A stretch of DNA of 64,000 nucleotides from Sphingorhabdus sp. EL138 (GCF_900258045.1 NZ_OGVD01000004.1:558001-622000); one strand, 5' to 3'. Counted from the first letter of the stretch, positions 27,701 to 37,450 are shown. Numbers and translations are program-made. The notes: generated by a model not told the origin, from the letters alone.

Positions 27701-29590
27701 ATGGCTACGGCGCTTAAACAGGACGATTCAGACAATAACCAGCCGGCGAATGCGGAGAATGTCGTCGTTCGCTTTGCTGGTGATAGCGGCGATGGCATGC
27801 AGCTTACCGGCGGGCAGTTTACCTTGTCGACGGCATTGGCAGGCAGCGACCTCGCGACTTTCCCAGATTTTCCGGCTGAAATCCGGGCACCACAGGGAAC
27901 GCTTTTCGGTGTTTCCGCTTTCCAGATTAACTTTGGCAGCCGAGCCATTGAGACCGCGGGCGACCAGCCTGATGTCCTGATTGCAATGAACCCCGCTGCA
28001 TTGAAAACCAATGTTGATGCGCTGCGCAAGGGCGGTTTGATCATTGCTGACGAAGGCGAATTCGGGAAACGTAATCTCGACAAAGCCAAATATGAGAATA
28101 ATCCGCTGGAAGATGGCTCGCTGGCTAAATGGCAGCTACTTAAACTGGATATTTCCGCGCTGACGCTGGAAGCGGTGAAACCTTTTGGGCTCGGCAATAA
28201 GGAAGCCCTGCGCTGTAAAAACATGTGGACGCTGGGTCTGGCGCTCTGGATGTTCGAGCGCGAGCGGGGGCCAATTATTGACTGGCTCAAGACCAAGTTT
28301 GCGAAATTGCCCGATGTGGCTGATTCCAACATTGCTGCGTTGAATGCGGGTCATGCTTACGGCGAAACCGCCGAGCTTTCCGGTGACGGTCTGGGCAGCG
28401 GTCATCTGACCACGCGGAAAGTGGGTGCGGCGCCATCTGCACCTGGTGAATATCGCACGGTGACCGGTGCGGAAGCGCTGTCGCTCGGTTTGGTTGCTGG
28501 TGCGCAGCTCGCTGACTTACCGATGTTCTTTGGCGGTTATCCGATCACACCGGCCTCCGCCATTCTGCATCACTTATCGCGCTTGAAAGAATTTGGCGTC
28601 ACGACTTTTCAGGCTGAAGATGAGATTGCCGCGATCGCGGCCGCTATCGGCGCAAGCTACGCTGGCAAATTGGGTATCACATCCTCATCCGGCCCGGGTA
28701 TCGCGCTGAAGGGCGAGGCCATGGGACTTGCGATCATGACCGAACTTCCGCTGGTGATTGTCAATTCACAGCGCGGCGGACCTTCTACCGGGCTGCCAAC
28801 CAAGACCGAGCAATCGGATCTTTATCAAGCCATTTATGGCCGCAATGGTGATGCGCCAATGCCGGTCATCGCGGCGCGTTCGCCGGGCGATGCATTTGAA
28901 TGTGCGATTGAAGCGGTACGGATAGCAGTGCAATATATGACACCAGTCATGCTACTCACAGACGGCTATATCGCCAACGCGGCAGAGCCGTGGAAAATTC
29001 CAGATGTTGATGGCCTGGAACCTTTCCCGACCACGTTCCTCGACACGATGCCGGAAGACGGCTTGAAACCCTATGCGCGGGATGAAAAACTCGCACGACC
29101 ATGGATTAAACCGGGTACGCCGGAGCTGATGCACCGGATTGGCGGCATCGAAAAAGGCATTGATACCGGCCATATTGACTATGGTGCGGCCAATCACCAG
29201 CAGATGACTGAAATCCGCCGCGACAAGGTTTTGGGTGTTGCCGATAGCATCCCCGATCAGGATGTTGCGCTGGGCAAAGCAGGCGGCAAGCTGGCTGTTG
29301 TAGGTTGGGGGTCAACCTTTGGACCGATCCATCAGGCGGTGCGCCGCGCTGTGGAGGCTGGAAAAGACGTCAGTCATATTCACATCAGGAACGTTTGGCC
29401 GATGCCGAAGAATATGGGTGAATTACTGAAAAGCTATGACCGGGTGATCGTACCGGAAATGAATACCGGGCAGCTGAAAACGGTCTTGCGCGATCAATAT
29501 CTGATCGATGCAAAGCCTGTAAACAAAGTATCGGGCCAGCCCTTTACCATTGCCGAAATTGAAGCGGCAATTGAGGAGAATCTGTCATGA
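27701..29590 (+). CDS. korA: 2-oxoglutarate:ferredoxin oxidoreductase, fused gamma-alpha subunit
   Basis: The pyruvate/2-oxoacid:acceptor oxidoreductase family subunit with the gamma domain fused in front (about residues 15-210: VRFAGDSGDGMQLTGGQF). The alpha domain follows (FGGYPITPASAILHHL, EDEIAAIAAAIGASYAGKLG, TSSSGPGIALKGEAMGLA). With KorB it oxidatively decarboxylates 2-oxoglutarate to succinyl-CoA, reducing ferredoxin. The stop overlaps the korB start by ATGA. Other 2-oxoacids cannot be excluded. The 629-residue length matches the fused KorA form. Confidence 0.92.
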   Translation: MATALKQDDSDNNQPANAENVVVRFAGDSGDGMQLTGGQFTLSTALAGSDLATFPDFPAEIRAPQGTLFGVSAFQINFGSRAIETAGDQPDVLIAMNPAALKTNVDALRKGGLIIADEGEFGKRNLDKAKYENNPLEDGSLAKWQLLKLDISALTLEAVKPFGLGNKEALRCKNMWTLGLALWMFERERGPIIDWLKTKFAKLPDVADSNIAALNAGHAYGETAELSGDGLGSGHLTTRKVGAAPSAPGEYRTVTGAEALSLGLVAGAQLADLPMFFGGYPITPASAILHHLSRLKEFGVTTFQAEDEIAAIAAAIGASYAGKLGITSSSGPGIALKGEAMGLAIMTELPLVIVNSQRGGPSTGLPTKTEQSDLYQAIYGRNGDAPMPVIAARSPGDAFECAIEAVRIAVQYMTPVMLLTDGYIANAAEPWKIPDVDGLEPFPTTFLDTMPEDGLKPYARDEKLARPWIKPGTPELMHRIGGIEKGIDTGHIDYGAANHQQMTEIRRDKVLGVADSIPDQDVALGKAGGKLAVVGWGSTFGPIHQAVRRAVEAGKDVSHIHIRNVWPMPKNMGELLKSYDRVIVPEMNTGQLKTVLRDQYLIDAKPVNKVSGQPFTIAEIEAAIEENLS

Positions 29591-30615
29591 ACGAGATGAC
29601 GAAAATCACGACGCTGAAAGACTGGGAAACCGATCAGGAGGTACGCTGGTGCCCGGGTTGCGGTGACTATGCGATCCTGAAAGCGGTGCAGCGGACGATG
29701 CCGGATCTCGGCGTGCGTCCGGAAGATACGTTGTTTATCAGTGGGATCGGCTGTTCTTCTCGCTTTCCTTATTATATGGAAACTTACGGTTTTCACACGA
29801 TCCACGGCCGCGCACCTGCAGTGGCGACGGGTGCAAAGTTGGCCAATCCGGAACTTGATGTCTGGATCATCACTGGTGATGGCGATGCGTTGTCCATCGG
29901 CGGCAATCATACGATGCATCTGTTACGGCGAAATCTGGATTGCCAGATCATGCTGTTCAACAATGAAATTTATGGCCTGACCAAGGGGCAATATTCTCCG
30001 ACATCTCGGGTGGGAACCAATACGCCGTCCACACCTTATGGTTCCGTCGATCGTCCTGCCAGTCCCTGCGCCTTTGCGCTGGGTTCCGGTGCACGGTTCA
30101 TTGCGCGTGGTATCGATGTCCACAAGGATTTGACCAATGTTCTGAAAGCCGCCCATGCGCACAAGGGTGCCGCTTTTATCGAGATTTTTCAAAACTGTAT
30201 CGTCTACAACAAAGACGTATTCGAGGAATTTGCGGCTAAGAAAACCGCCGCTTCTACCCAACTCCTGCTCGCCGATGGTGAGCCGATGCTGTTTGAAAAA
30301 GGCGAAAAGGGCATTACGCTGGATCGTGAAACCCTGTCGTTGAAAGTGGTTGATGTGGTCGATGGTGACTGGCAGGCCGCCAATGTGATTGTCCATGATG
30401 TTACCAATCGTTCGGTCGCACATATGCTCATTGAAATGCCGTTCGGGGAATTCCCGATGGCTATCGGTGTGCTCTATGATGATCCGCGTCCGACATTCGA
30501 AACAGCTGTCGTTGAGCAAAATGCGCAGGCGGCAGAAGGCAAGAAGGCGGATCTGCAGGCGCTGCTTAACAAAGGGCAAACCTGGACTGTGACCGAGGAC
30601 GGGCCGGAACTTTAG
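29587..30615 (+). CDS. korB: 2-oxoglutarate:ferredoxin oxidoreductase beta subunit
   Basis: The thiamine-pyrophosphate-binding subunit, 342 residues. The Fe-S cysteine motif VRWCPGCGDY (Cys22 and Cys25), GIGCSSRFPYY and the TPP-magnesium motif GDGDALSIGGNH, followed by NNEIYGLTKGQ, are all present. It is coupled to korA by a 4-nt overlap. The complex should be cytoplasmic and need ferredoxin; no ferredoxin gene lies in this window. Confidence 0.93.
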   Translation: MNEMTKITTLKDWETDQEVRWCPGCGDYAILKAVQRTMPDLGVRPEDTLFISGIGCSSRFPYYMETYGFHTIHGRAPAVATGAKLANPELDVWIITGDGDALSIGGNHTMHLLRRNLDCQIMLFNNEIYGLTKGQYSPTSRVGTNTPSTPYGSVDRPASPCAFALGSGARFIARGIDVHKDLTNVLKAAHAHKGAAFIEIFQNCIVYNKDVFEEFAAKKTAASTQLLLADGEPMLFEKGEKGITLDRETLSLKVVDVVDGDWQAANVIVHDVTNRSVAHMLIEMPFGEFPMAIGVLYDDPRPTFETAVVEQNAQAAEGKKADLQALLNKGQTWTVTEDGPEL

Positions 30616-30640
30616 CGGCCTTTTCCAGCACTTGATGCTT

Positions 30641-30671
30641 GCAAAGTAAGATTTGCTTTGCCAGCATGCTG
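30641..30671. repeat. adjacent hairpin and palindrome after korB
   Basis: GCAAAG (30641-30646) and CTTTGC (30656-30661) are followed directly by the perfect 10-bp palindrome CAGCATGCTG (30662-30671). They may end or stabilise the korAB message, but no T tract follows, so they do not look like a standard terminator. Confidence 0.35.
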
Positions 30672-30785
30672 CCAGGGTTGCGGTCCTTTTCGCCACACTA
30701 TGGGGTGGGGCGATTCTGCACGGAAATTACGTCACTCATATGAAACAGCTTAACCGAAGATGACGGCCGTTTTGCGTATAAAATG

Positions 30786-30791
30786 TATAAT
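30786..30791 (+). promoter_or_regulatory. possible -10 element before the DUF457 gene
   Basis: A perfect TATAAT, 32 nt before the ATG at 30824. No good -35 hexamer sits at 16-18 nt, so this is only a candidate promoter for the DUF457-photolyase pair. Confidence 0.25.
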
Positions 30792-30823
30792 TTGTCGATC
30801 CGGTTTAGGCGGCTTTCGGTTAC

Positions 30824-31846
30824 ATGGATAATCTGACCCATAGTCTTGCCGGCGCCGTTCTCGGTCAACTCGGCTTGAAAAAGAAAACCGGTCTGGGCAT
30901 GGCCACATTGATAATTGCGGCTAATATTCCCGATATTGACGCGTTTGCGACACTGCTCGGCGGCCATCAACATCTCGCCATTCGTCGCGGTATTACGCAC
31001 GGGCCGATTGCAATGGTGATATTGCCGTTACTGCTGACCGGCTTCATGCTGTGGTTCGATCGCTGGCAAACGAGGCGCGGCAAACGGCCTGCCGATCGCT
31101 TGCCGATTCACAAGGGCTGGCTGTTGGCTTTGGCCTATATTGGCTGCCTCAGCCATCCTGCGCTGGATTGGCTCAACAGCTATGGTGTCCGCCTGCTCGA
31201 ACCTTTTTCCTCGCAATGGTATTATGGCGACAGCATCTTCATCATCGATATCTGGATCTGGGCTGCGCTGATTGCCGGCGTCTGGATATCACGGCGACGC
31301 GAGAAAAAGGGCAGGGATGACTGGCAACGGCCGGCATGGGTGAGTTTTACCGTGATCTGCGCGTATATTTTTGCCAATGGGTTGATTACCGGCAAGGCCG
31401 AAACAGATACTGAACTGGCGGTTACCCAGCATGTAGGACAAAAACCGGATCAGGTAGTTGCGAATCCCGTACCGGTCACTTTCTGGCGGCGTGAAATGCT
31501 TTGGCAAATGGGCACAGGTGTTAATGCCAGATATGGTGAAGCGATGTTTGATCTTATCAATCCGGAGCCTTTTTATTGGAAAGGTGAATGGATAGAGAAT
31601 GATGCAACCCAAGCGATGGTTGAGAAAGCCAAAAGATCAGATCCAGATGTAGACGCATTTCTGTTTTGGTCGAGAATGCCAGTTTTGCAGAAGGACAAGG
31701 ATGGTACATCTGAAGAAGGGGTGACCTTGAACATTTCCGACATGCGGTTTCGCAACCCTCTGGTTCAGGATCGTTTTGCAGTTAGCACTGTAACATCGAA
31801 TGATGAAAATCCCAGTGCAGGAGAAACCGCTATAGGTGGTCAATGA
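30824..31846 (+). CDS. YdjM/DUF457-type membrane-bound metal-dependent hydrolase
   Basis: A 340-residue membrane protein of the inner-membrane metal-hydrolase family. The conserved polar residues are NLTHSLAG at the N-terminus, NIPDID near residue 36, RRGITHGP near residue 53 and HPALDWLNSYG near residue 108, interspersed with hydrophobic helices. The C-terminal 140 residues are soluble. Family members are associated with lipid or LexA-regulated functions, but the reaction is not known. It overlaps the photolyase start by 4 nt, which suggests shared expression. Confidence 0.85.
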   Translation: MDNLTHSLAGAVLGQLGLKKKTGLGMATLIIAANIPDIDAFATLLGGHQHLAIRRGITHGPIAMVILPLLLTGFMLWFDRWQTRRGKRPADRLPIHKGWLLALAYIGCLSHPALDWLNSYGVRLLEPFSSQWYYGDSIFIIDIWIWAALIAGVWISRRREKKGRDDWQRPAWVSFTVICAYIFANGLITGKAETDTELAVTQHVGQKPDQVVANPVPVTFWRREMLWQMGTGVNARYGEAMFDLINPEPFYWKGEWIENDATQAMVEKAKRSDPDVDAFLFWSRMPVLQKDKDGTSEEGVTLNISDMRFRNPLVQDRFAVSTVTSNDENPSAGETAIGGQ

Positions 31847-33234
31847 CCTCGCCTACGATCCTCTGGTTGCGCCGGGACCTCCGCCTTTCGGACCAGGCCG
31901 CGGTTGCAGCAGCCTCTGCCAAAGGCTCCGTCATCCCGGTTTATGTCCTCGACGACGAAACACCCAAGCACCGAATTATGGGCGGAGCTTCGCGCTGGTG
32001 GTTGTATCATAGCCTGACATCTCTCGACACGGATCTGCGGGCTAGAGGATCGCGGCTGATCTTACGTCGCGGTAGTGCGGCCAACATATTGGCTCAACTG
32101 GCTCAGGAGAGCGGCGCCCAAGAAATTCATGCACTGCATCATTATGAACCTTGGTGGCTTAATGCGCAGAAGGACTTGCGAGCAAAATTGAACGGCAATG
32201 TCGAACTCGTCCTGCACCATGGCAATTATCTACTGCCGCCCGGAACACTGAAAACCGGTAGTGGTGGTCCTTACAAAATCTATACGCCATTCTGGAAGTC
32301 CCTGCGCGAGCGCATGCCGCCAGCGGCAGCGATTGCCCCTCCAAATGCCCTGAACGCGCCTGACGCCTGGCCGGACAGCGAAGCTTTGGATGACTGGAAC
32401 CTGCTGCCTACCAAGCCTGATTGGGCAAAGGGGTTTTCAGACCATTGGACGCCCGGTGAAGAAGGTGCGCAGGACAATCTTGAATCTTTTGTCGATAAAG
32501 CCGAGGAGTATAATGAAGGGCGTAACCTGCCGTCGGAGCTACTGGTATCGCGCCTCTCTCCGTATCTGCATTTTGGGGAAATCAGTCCCGCAACCATCTG
32601 GAACAGGGTTGCCGGGCAGGGGACGAAAGTCGAGACTTATCTTAAAGAGTTGGTCTGGCGCGACTATGCGCAAAATGTCATTCAGCAATTCCCGCAATAT
32701 GGCGGGGAAAGCTATCGTGAAAAATTCCGCGGGTTCCCGTGGCGCGACATGTCTGAGCCCAAGGTCCGCAAGGACTATGACGCCTGGTGTCGCGGTCAGA
32801 CCGGCTATCCGATTGTCGATGCCGGTATGCGGGAATTGTGGGCGACCGGATGGATGCACAACCGCGTGCGCATGATCACGGCCAGCTTCTTGATCAAGCA
32901 TTTGCTGATCGACTGGCGCGAAGGCGAGAAATGGTTTTGGGACACTTTGGTCGATGCCGATTTTGCGTCGAATAGCGTCAATTGGCAGTGGACGTCCGGA
33001 ACCGGTGTCGACAGCAATATGTTTGTTCGCATCATGGCACCGCTTACCCAATCGGAAAAATTCAATGCAGGAGACTATATTCGCAAATGGGTGCCGGAAC
33101 TGGCGGATATCAGCGATCCCTATATCCATGATCCCGAGGAAAGCGGGGCTAAACCGCCGAGCTATCGTTCAAAAATCATTGCGCACAAAGAGGCGCGCGA
33201 ACGGGCGCTGGATGCCTATGCGCAAGTGAAGTGA
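31843..33234 (+). CDS. phr: deoxyribodipyrimidine photolyase (cryptochrome/photolyase family)
   Basis: A light-driven repair enzyme splitting UV pyrimidine dimers. Its 463 residues comprise an N-terminal antenna-binding alpha/beta domain (LWLRRDLRLSDQAAV) and a C-terminal FAD domain (LSPYLHFGEISPATIWNRV, YPIVDAGMRELWATGWMHNRVRM, NWQWTSGTGVDSNMF). The last block has the NMFVRIMAP variant rather than the enterobacterial PYFRIFNP. It is translated from an ATGA overlap with the DUF457 gene. The CPD class I photolyase call is likely. Confidence 0.92.
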   Translation: MTSPTILWLRRDLRLSDQAAVAAASAKGSVIPVYVLDDETPKHRIMGGASRWWLYHSLTSLDTDLRARGSRLILRRGSAANILAQLAQESGAQEIHALHHYEPWWLNAQKDLRAKLNGNVELVLHHGNYLLPPGTLKTGSGGPYKIYTPFWKSLRERMPPAAAIAPPNALNAPDAWPDSEALDDWNLLPTKPDWAKGFSDHWTPGEEGAQDNLESFVDKAEEYNEGRNLPSELLVSRLSPYLHFGEISPATIWNRVAGQGTKVETYLKELVWRDYAQNVIQQFPQYGGESYREKFRGFPWRDMSEPKVRKDYDAWCRGQTGYPIVDAGMRELWATGWMHNRVRMITASFLIKHLLIDWREGEKWFWDTLVDADFASNSVNWQWTSGTGVDSNMFVRIMAPLTQSEKFNAGDYIRKWVPELADISDPYIHDPEESGAKPPSYRSKIIAHKEARERALDAYAQVK

Positions 33235-33264
33235 GGGAAAGGATTGAAATGGCTGAGATATATG

Positions 33265-33367
33265 CTTATTCATCCGAACAATCGAAAAGAGGATATCAGG
33301 TCGATGAATAAGTAGGTTGCCTTCGGGCAAATCAAAATGAAACCCTTCAGTCCGCTGGGCTGGACTG
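33265..33367. repeat. three consecutive stem-loops in the phr-SDR gap
   Basis: CTTATTCATC (33265-33274) is the exact complement of GATGAATAAG (33303-33312). A UUCG-tetraloop hairpin follows, TTGCC-TTCG-GGCAA (33317-33330). Last is CAGTCC (33348-33353) with GGACTG (33362-33367). None has a T tract. They fill most of the 164-nt space between two same-strand genes and may mark an RNA leader, a processed end or a small RNA. Confidence 0.45.
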
Positions 33368-33398
33368 GATATTTTGACACCTTCATTCAGGATCTTTT

Positions 33399-34181
33399 AT
33401 GCACAGACTATCAGGAAAATTTTGCGTTATCACCGGTGCTGCTCGCGGCATTGGTAAAGCCATTGCCAAGGCCTTTATCGACGAGGGGGCAACGGTCCTT
33501 TTGACCGATAAGGACGCCGAAACATTGGCGCAGACTGGACAAGAATTGGGAAGTCCCACCCTTGCCCTCGATGTCGAAAAGGAAGCGGATTGGGAGCATC
33601 TGGCCGAGCTGCATCCCACGGCGGACGTCGTCGTCAACAATGCTGGCATTACCGGATTTGAAGCGGGCGTAGCGCCCCATGATCCGGAAGATGCGTCGCT
33701 GGAAGACTGGCGGGCGGTACACCGAGTCAATCTCGATGGCACATTCATGGGATGTCGCTATGCTATTCGCGCGATGAAGGAAAAGGGAGCGGGCTCGATC
33801 ATCAATATCTCTTCCCGTTCCGGCATGGTTGGCATACCAAGCGCTGCTGCCTATGCGTCATCCAAGGCGGCGATCCGCAACCACAGTAAATCGGTCGCCC
33901 TCTATTGTGCACAATTAGGATTAAATGTTCGCTGCAACTCCATCCATCCGGCAGCGATCATGAGCCCGATGTGGGAACCCATGTTAGGAGAGGGTGAGTA
34001 TCGCGAGGTCGCGATGGCCGCGATGGTAAAAGATACGCCGATGCAGCGTTTTGGTGAGGCTGAAGAGGTGGCGGCGGTTGCTGTGCTGTTGGCTTCGGAC
34101 GAGGCGAGCTACATCACTGGTACCGAGATGACGATCGATGGCGGCATTTTAGCTGGCTCCGCTGCCGCACCCGGTTCTTGA
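33399..34181 (+). CDS. SDR-family NAD(P)-dependent oxidoreductase
   Basis: A classical short-chain dehydrogenase of 260 residues. The nucleotide-binding GAARGIGKA lies at residues 13-21, VVNNAGITG near 77, the catalytic Ser in ISSRSGM, and the YASSKAA block provides Tyr and Lys. The C-terminal [13 protein letters not shown] is typical. The substrate is unknown, probably a ring or chain alcohol/ketone. It is the first gene after the hairpin-rich spacer and may be followed in transcription by cfa. Confidence 0.88.
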   Translation: MHRLSGKFCVITGAARGIGKAIAKAFIDEGATVLLTDKDAETLAQTGQELGSPTLALDVEKEADWEHLAELHPTADVVVNNAGITGFEAGVAPHDPEDASLEDWRAVHRVNLDGTFMGCRYAIRAMKEKGAGSIINISSRSGMVGIPSAAAYASSKAAIRNHSKSVALYCAQLGLNVRCNSIHPAAIMSPMWEPMLGEGEYREVAMAAMVKDTPMQRFGEAEEVAAVAVLLASDEASYITGTEMTIDGGILAGSAAAPGS

Positions 34182-34247
34182 GGTGATGGCCATAGATAGG
34201 GATAGTAACGCATTGCCAAGCAGTTACCACTGGTCCATATTTGCATC

Positions 34248-35507
34248 ATGAATGCGGAGGCACCAAAACGAGGCAAGCACCTGCTTGACGCGCGTAAGCG
34301 CTTCGGGACAGGGGGCGGATTGTTCGCGCGCCTGACCGCGCCGGGCTTTCACCGGATATTGGACCGGATCGACGCCGGCATGGATCATGGCACGTTTGAA
34401 GGCAAATTGCCCGATGGCACCACTCGCATTGTTGGTGGACGTGGCGAAGGGCCAATGGCGGAAATCACGCTCCATAGCTGGACAGCTTTGTTGCGTCTGG
34501 TGAATAGCGGTTCAGTTGGCTGGTATCGCGCCTGGGAACTCGGCGAGTGGGAAAGTCCGGACTTGGTGCCGGTGTTTGATCTATTCACGCGGAACCGTGC
34601 TGGATTGAAAGACACCGGGCGGGCTGCCGGTATATTTCGATTTATTGCCAAAATGCGCCATTCGCGGCGGCATAACGACAAAACACGCGCTCGGCAGAAT
34701 ATCCAATATCACTATGATCTGGGCAATGACTTCTACCGCCTGTGGCTCGACGAAAGCATGAGCTATTCCAGCGCATTGTTCGAAGATGCGGAAGGAAAAG
34801 CAGAAGCGCTAGACGAAGCGCAGGCGAAGAAGGTTGCGGCGATAGCCAGCCGTCTCGATACCAAGCCCGGTCAGAAGGTCTTAGAGATCGGATGCGGTTG
34901 GGGATATTTGTCGGGAACACTGGCGCGAGACCACGGGCTGGACGTAACCGGTATTTCTTTATCCGACGAGCAAACCGAATGGGCGCGCAAGCAATATCCG
35001 GAGGCCAATTTCCTGATTCAGGATTATCGTGACGTAGATGGACAATATGACGCGATTGCCAGCGTTGAGATGGTCGAAGCGGTCGGGCAGAAATACTGGC
35101 CGGACTTTCTGGATTGCGTGGCGCGCAATCTGAAACCCGGCGGACACGCTGCCATTCAATATATCAGCATCGCCGATGATATTTTCGAACAATATGCCGC
35201 CAGTGCTGACTTTATTCAGACCTATATATTTCCCGGCGGAATGTTGCTTTCGGAAAGGCGGTTTCGAGCGCTTGCAGAAGAGCGCGGACTGGCATGGTCG
35301 GATCACCGCGACTTTGGTCCTGACTACGCGGAAACGCTGAAAATCTGGCGCGAGCGTTTCGATAAGGTCGTCGATCAAGGCAACTTACCAGCCGGATTTG
35401 ATGAGCATTTTGTTCGGCTTTGGCGCTATTATCTTACATATTGTGAAGGCGGCTTCAGGGGCGGCGGTATCAATGTCTCGCAAGTTACTTTAACAAAAGA
35501 AAAATGA
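34248..35507 (+). CDS. cfa: cyclopropane-fatty-acyl-phospholipid synthase
   Basis: It transfers a methylene group from SAM to unsaturated acyl chains of membrane phospholipids. The 419-residue protein has the SAM motif VLEIGCGWGYLSGTLARDHG (about residue 210), TGISLSDEQTEWAR, the YHYDLGNDFYRLWLD block upstream, and the C-terminal YYLTYCEGGFRGGGINVSQ. A poorly conserved lipid-binding N-terminal domain is present. No strong ribosome site precedes the ATG. It acts at the inner face of the cytoplasmic membrane. Confidence 0.93.
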   Translation: MNAEAPKRGKHLLDARKRFGTGGGLFARLTAPGFHRILDRIDAGMDHGTFEGKLPDGTTRIVGGRGEGPMAEITLHSWTALLRLVNSGSVGWYRAWELGEWESPDLVPVFDLFTRNRAGLKDTGRAAGIFRFIAKMRHSRRHNDKTRARQNIQYHYDLGNDFYRLWLDESMSYSSALFEDAEGKAEALDEAQAKKVAAIASRLDTKPGQKVLEIGCGWGYLSGTLARDHGLDVTGISLSDEQTEWARKQYPEANFLIQDYRDVDGQYDAIASVEMVEAVGQKYWPDFLDCVARNLKPGGHAAIQYISIADDIFEQYAASADFIQTYIFPGGMLLSERRFRALAEERGLAWSDHRDFGPDYAETLKIWRERFDKVVDQGNLPAGFDEHFVRLWRYYLTYCEGGFRGGGINVSQVTLTKEK

Positions 35508-35523
35508 AAAACAGGAGTGGACC

Positions 35524-36756
35524 ATGAGTTTGGGGAAAAAACTGACATTGGCAATGACGGGTGTTGGACTATGTCTGGCGCTGCCGGGTTGTGAGAAGGT
35601 CAAGGAAGTAGCTGCTGATGCAGCTGGACTGCCTACAGACAAGAACATTCTGTTCTGGACAGACGATCAGCGCAACAAAGCCTTTCGTATGATGGATACG
35701 CTCGTTCCATCAAACACGATCGCGGCTGGCGATGCACCGAAAGTGCTGGAGCAGGGCGAAGCGTTCCCGAAAGAATTTGAGGTGGATGGGAAGATGCTAT
35801 CTGTAGATCAGTATATGGCTGATCAGCGTTCGGCTGGCATTGTGATATTGCAGGATGGTAAAATCCGGTTGGAAGAATATCGGATGGAATTCGGCAAGGA
35901 TGATCGCTGGACATCTTTTTCTGTAGCGAAATCCTTGGTGTCAACAATGGTCGGCGCGGCCATCAAAGACGGCTTCATCAAGTCAATCGATGATCCGCTG
36001 ACAGATTATATCCCGGAGCTAAAAGGTAGCGGCTATGACGGGGTGACTGTCGAGCAGCTTTTGACCATGACTTCCGGCGTCAAATGGAACGAGGATTATG
36101 CCGATCCCAAATCCGATGTAGCGCTGTTCAATAATACCAAGCCGGTTGACGGTGTTGATCCGATTATCGTGTATATGAAGACGCTGGAAAGCGAAGCAGA
36201 ACCCGGCACACGTTGGCAATATAATACAGGTGAAACCAATCTCATTGGAGTGCTGGTAGCCAAAGCGACGGGCAAGACGATATCTGAATATCTCTCCGAA
36301 AAGGTCTGGGCGCCTTATGGCATGTCACAGGACGGGGAATGGCTGCTCAATGAAGGAGGCAAGGAAATCGGCGGTTGTTGTATTTCCGCGACCGTGAGGG
36401 ACTATGCGCTCTTTGGTCAACTCGCAATGAATGGCGGTATGATTGGTGACGAGTCGATCGTACCTGAAGGGTGGTTTGCCAAGGCTGGAACCAAACAGGC
36501 CGATATCGATATTCCCGGCCGCGGTTATGGCTATCAATGGTGGACTTTTGATGACGGCAGCTTTGCCGGTCAGGGTATTTTCGGGCAGGGGATATTCATC
36601 GATCCGGCTCGTAAATTGGTTGTCGCCAGTAACAGCAATTGGCCAAGTGCAACCCCGGAAGAGCAGGGCGCTCAACGCATCGCCTTTTTCAATGCGGTGA
36701 AAGCCTATCTGGATTCAGAGAATGGAGAAGCAACCGAAACGGCTGCTGTTAACTGA
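35524..36756 (+). CDS. serine hydrolase lipoprotein, class C beta-lactamase fold
   Basis: A 410-residue exported protein whose signal peptide ends with the lipobox LPGC (Cys23). The serine nucleophile motif SVAKSLV (SxxK) is near residue 138 and the YNTGETN (YxN-type) block near residue 235. The C-terminal GYGYQWWTFDDGS region corresponds to the third active-site element. The family includes esterases, peptidases and D-aminopeptidases. It is close to cfa (17-nt gap) and probably co-transcribed. Its end overlaps the convergent SDR gene by 8 nt. Confidence 0.87.
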   Translation: MSLGKKLTLAMTGVGLCLALPGCEKVKEVAADAAGLPTDKNILFWTDDQRNKAFRMMDTLVPSNTIAAGDAPKVLEQGEAFPKEFEVDGKMLSVDQYMADQRSAGIVILQDGKIRLEEYRMEFGKDDRWTSFSVAKSLVSTMVGAAIKDGFIKSIDDPLTDYIPELKGSGYDGVTVEQLLTMTSGVKWNEDYADPKSDVALFNNTKPVDGVDPIIVYMKTLESEAEPGTRWQYNTGETNLIGVLVAKATGKTISEYLSEKVWAPYGMSQDGEWLLNEGGKEIGGCCISATVRDYALFGQLAMNGGMIGDESIVPEGWFAKAGTKQADIDIPGRGYGYQWWTFDDGSFAGQGIFGQGIFIDPARKLVVASNSNWPSATPEEQGAQRIAFFNAVKAYLDSENGEATETAAVN

Positions 36757-37450
36757 TATCGAAACGCTCGCCGGTTTCAAAATCGCTGGCGAGAATTTCA
36801 ACCATGCGATCTGCCACGACCTCAGGCGGTTTGACCGATTGCGGGTCTTCGCCGGGATAGGCGCTTGCTCGCATATTGGTTCGAGTGCGGCCCGGGTTGA
36901 TTATAGCGGTGCGTAATTTTCCAAGGTTACGCATCTCTTCGCCATAGCTGATGACCAGCGTTTCGAGCGCGGCTTTGGAGGCTCCATACGCGCCCCAAAA
37001 GGCACGGGGAGATCGGCCGACGCCGCTGGTTATGGCGAGTAGGCGGGCATCTTCGCTTTTGCGCATCATCGGATCGAACGCAGCGATCAATGCTTGTTGC
37101 GCGATCAGGTTGAGTGTCAAAAGACTATTGAATTCCTTCCCGTCAATGGCTGGAACGGGTGTTAACGTCCCAAGCATGGCGGCATTGAGGACCATAATAT
37201 CAAGCGCTTCCCAGCGATCCGAGATGGCGTGAGCAAGGCGACCGATGCTATCGCCATCGGTCAGATCAAGAGGCGCGATAGTAGCATGTCCGCCGGCCTG
37301 GTGAATCTTCTCTTCTACCTCTTCCAGGTCTTTTGCAGTGCGAGCCGTCAATATGACATGGGCACCTTTCGCCGCTAACGCGATCGCAGTAGCAGCGCCA
37401 ATACCACGGCTTGCGCCGGTGACCAGCGCCAGTTGATTTTCAAAACTCAT
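36749..37450 (-). CDS. SDR-family oxidoreductase, second copy
   Basis: A 233-residue short-chain dehydrogenase with GASRGIGAA at residues 13-21 and VLNAAMLG near 87. The catalytic Ser is in ITSGVG and the catalytic Tyr/Lys lie in GAYGASKAAL. A C-terminal region with RTRTNMRASAYPGEDP follows. It lies 15 nt downstream of purF in the same direction, an arrangement common in alphaproteobacteria, so it is probably expressed together with purine synthesis. Substrate unknown. Confidence 0.88.
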   Translation of the reverse strand: MSFENQLALVTGASRGIGAATAIALAAKGAHVILTARTAKDLEEVEEKIHQAGGHATIAPLDLTDGDSIGRLAHAISDRWEALDIMVLNAAMLGTLTPVPAIDGKEFNSLLTLNLIAQQALIAAFDPMMRKSEDARLLAITSGVGRSPRAFWGAYGASKAALETLVISYGEEMRNLGKLRTAIINPGRTRTNMRASAYPGEDPQSVKPPEVVADRMVEILASDFETGERFDIS

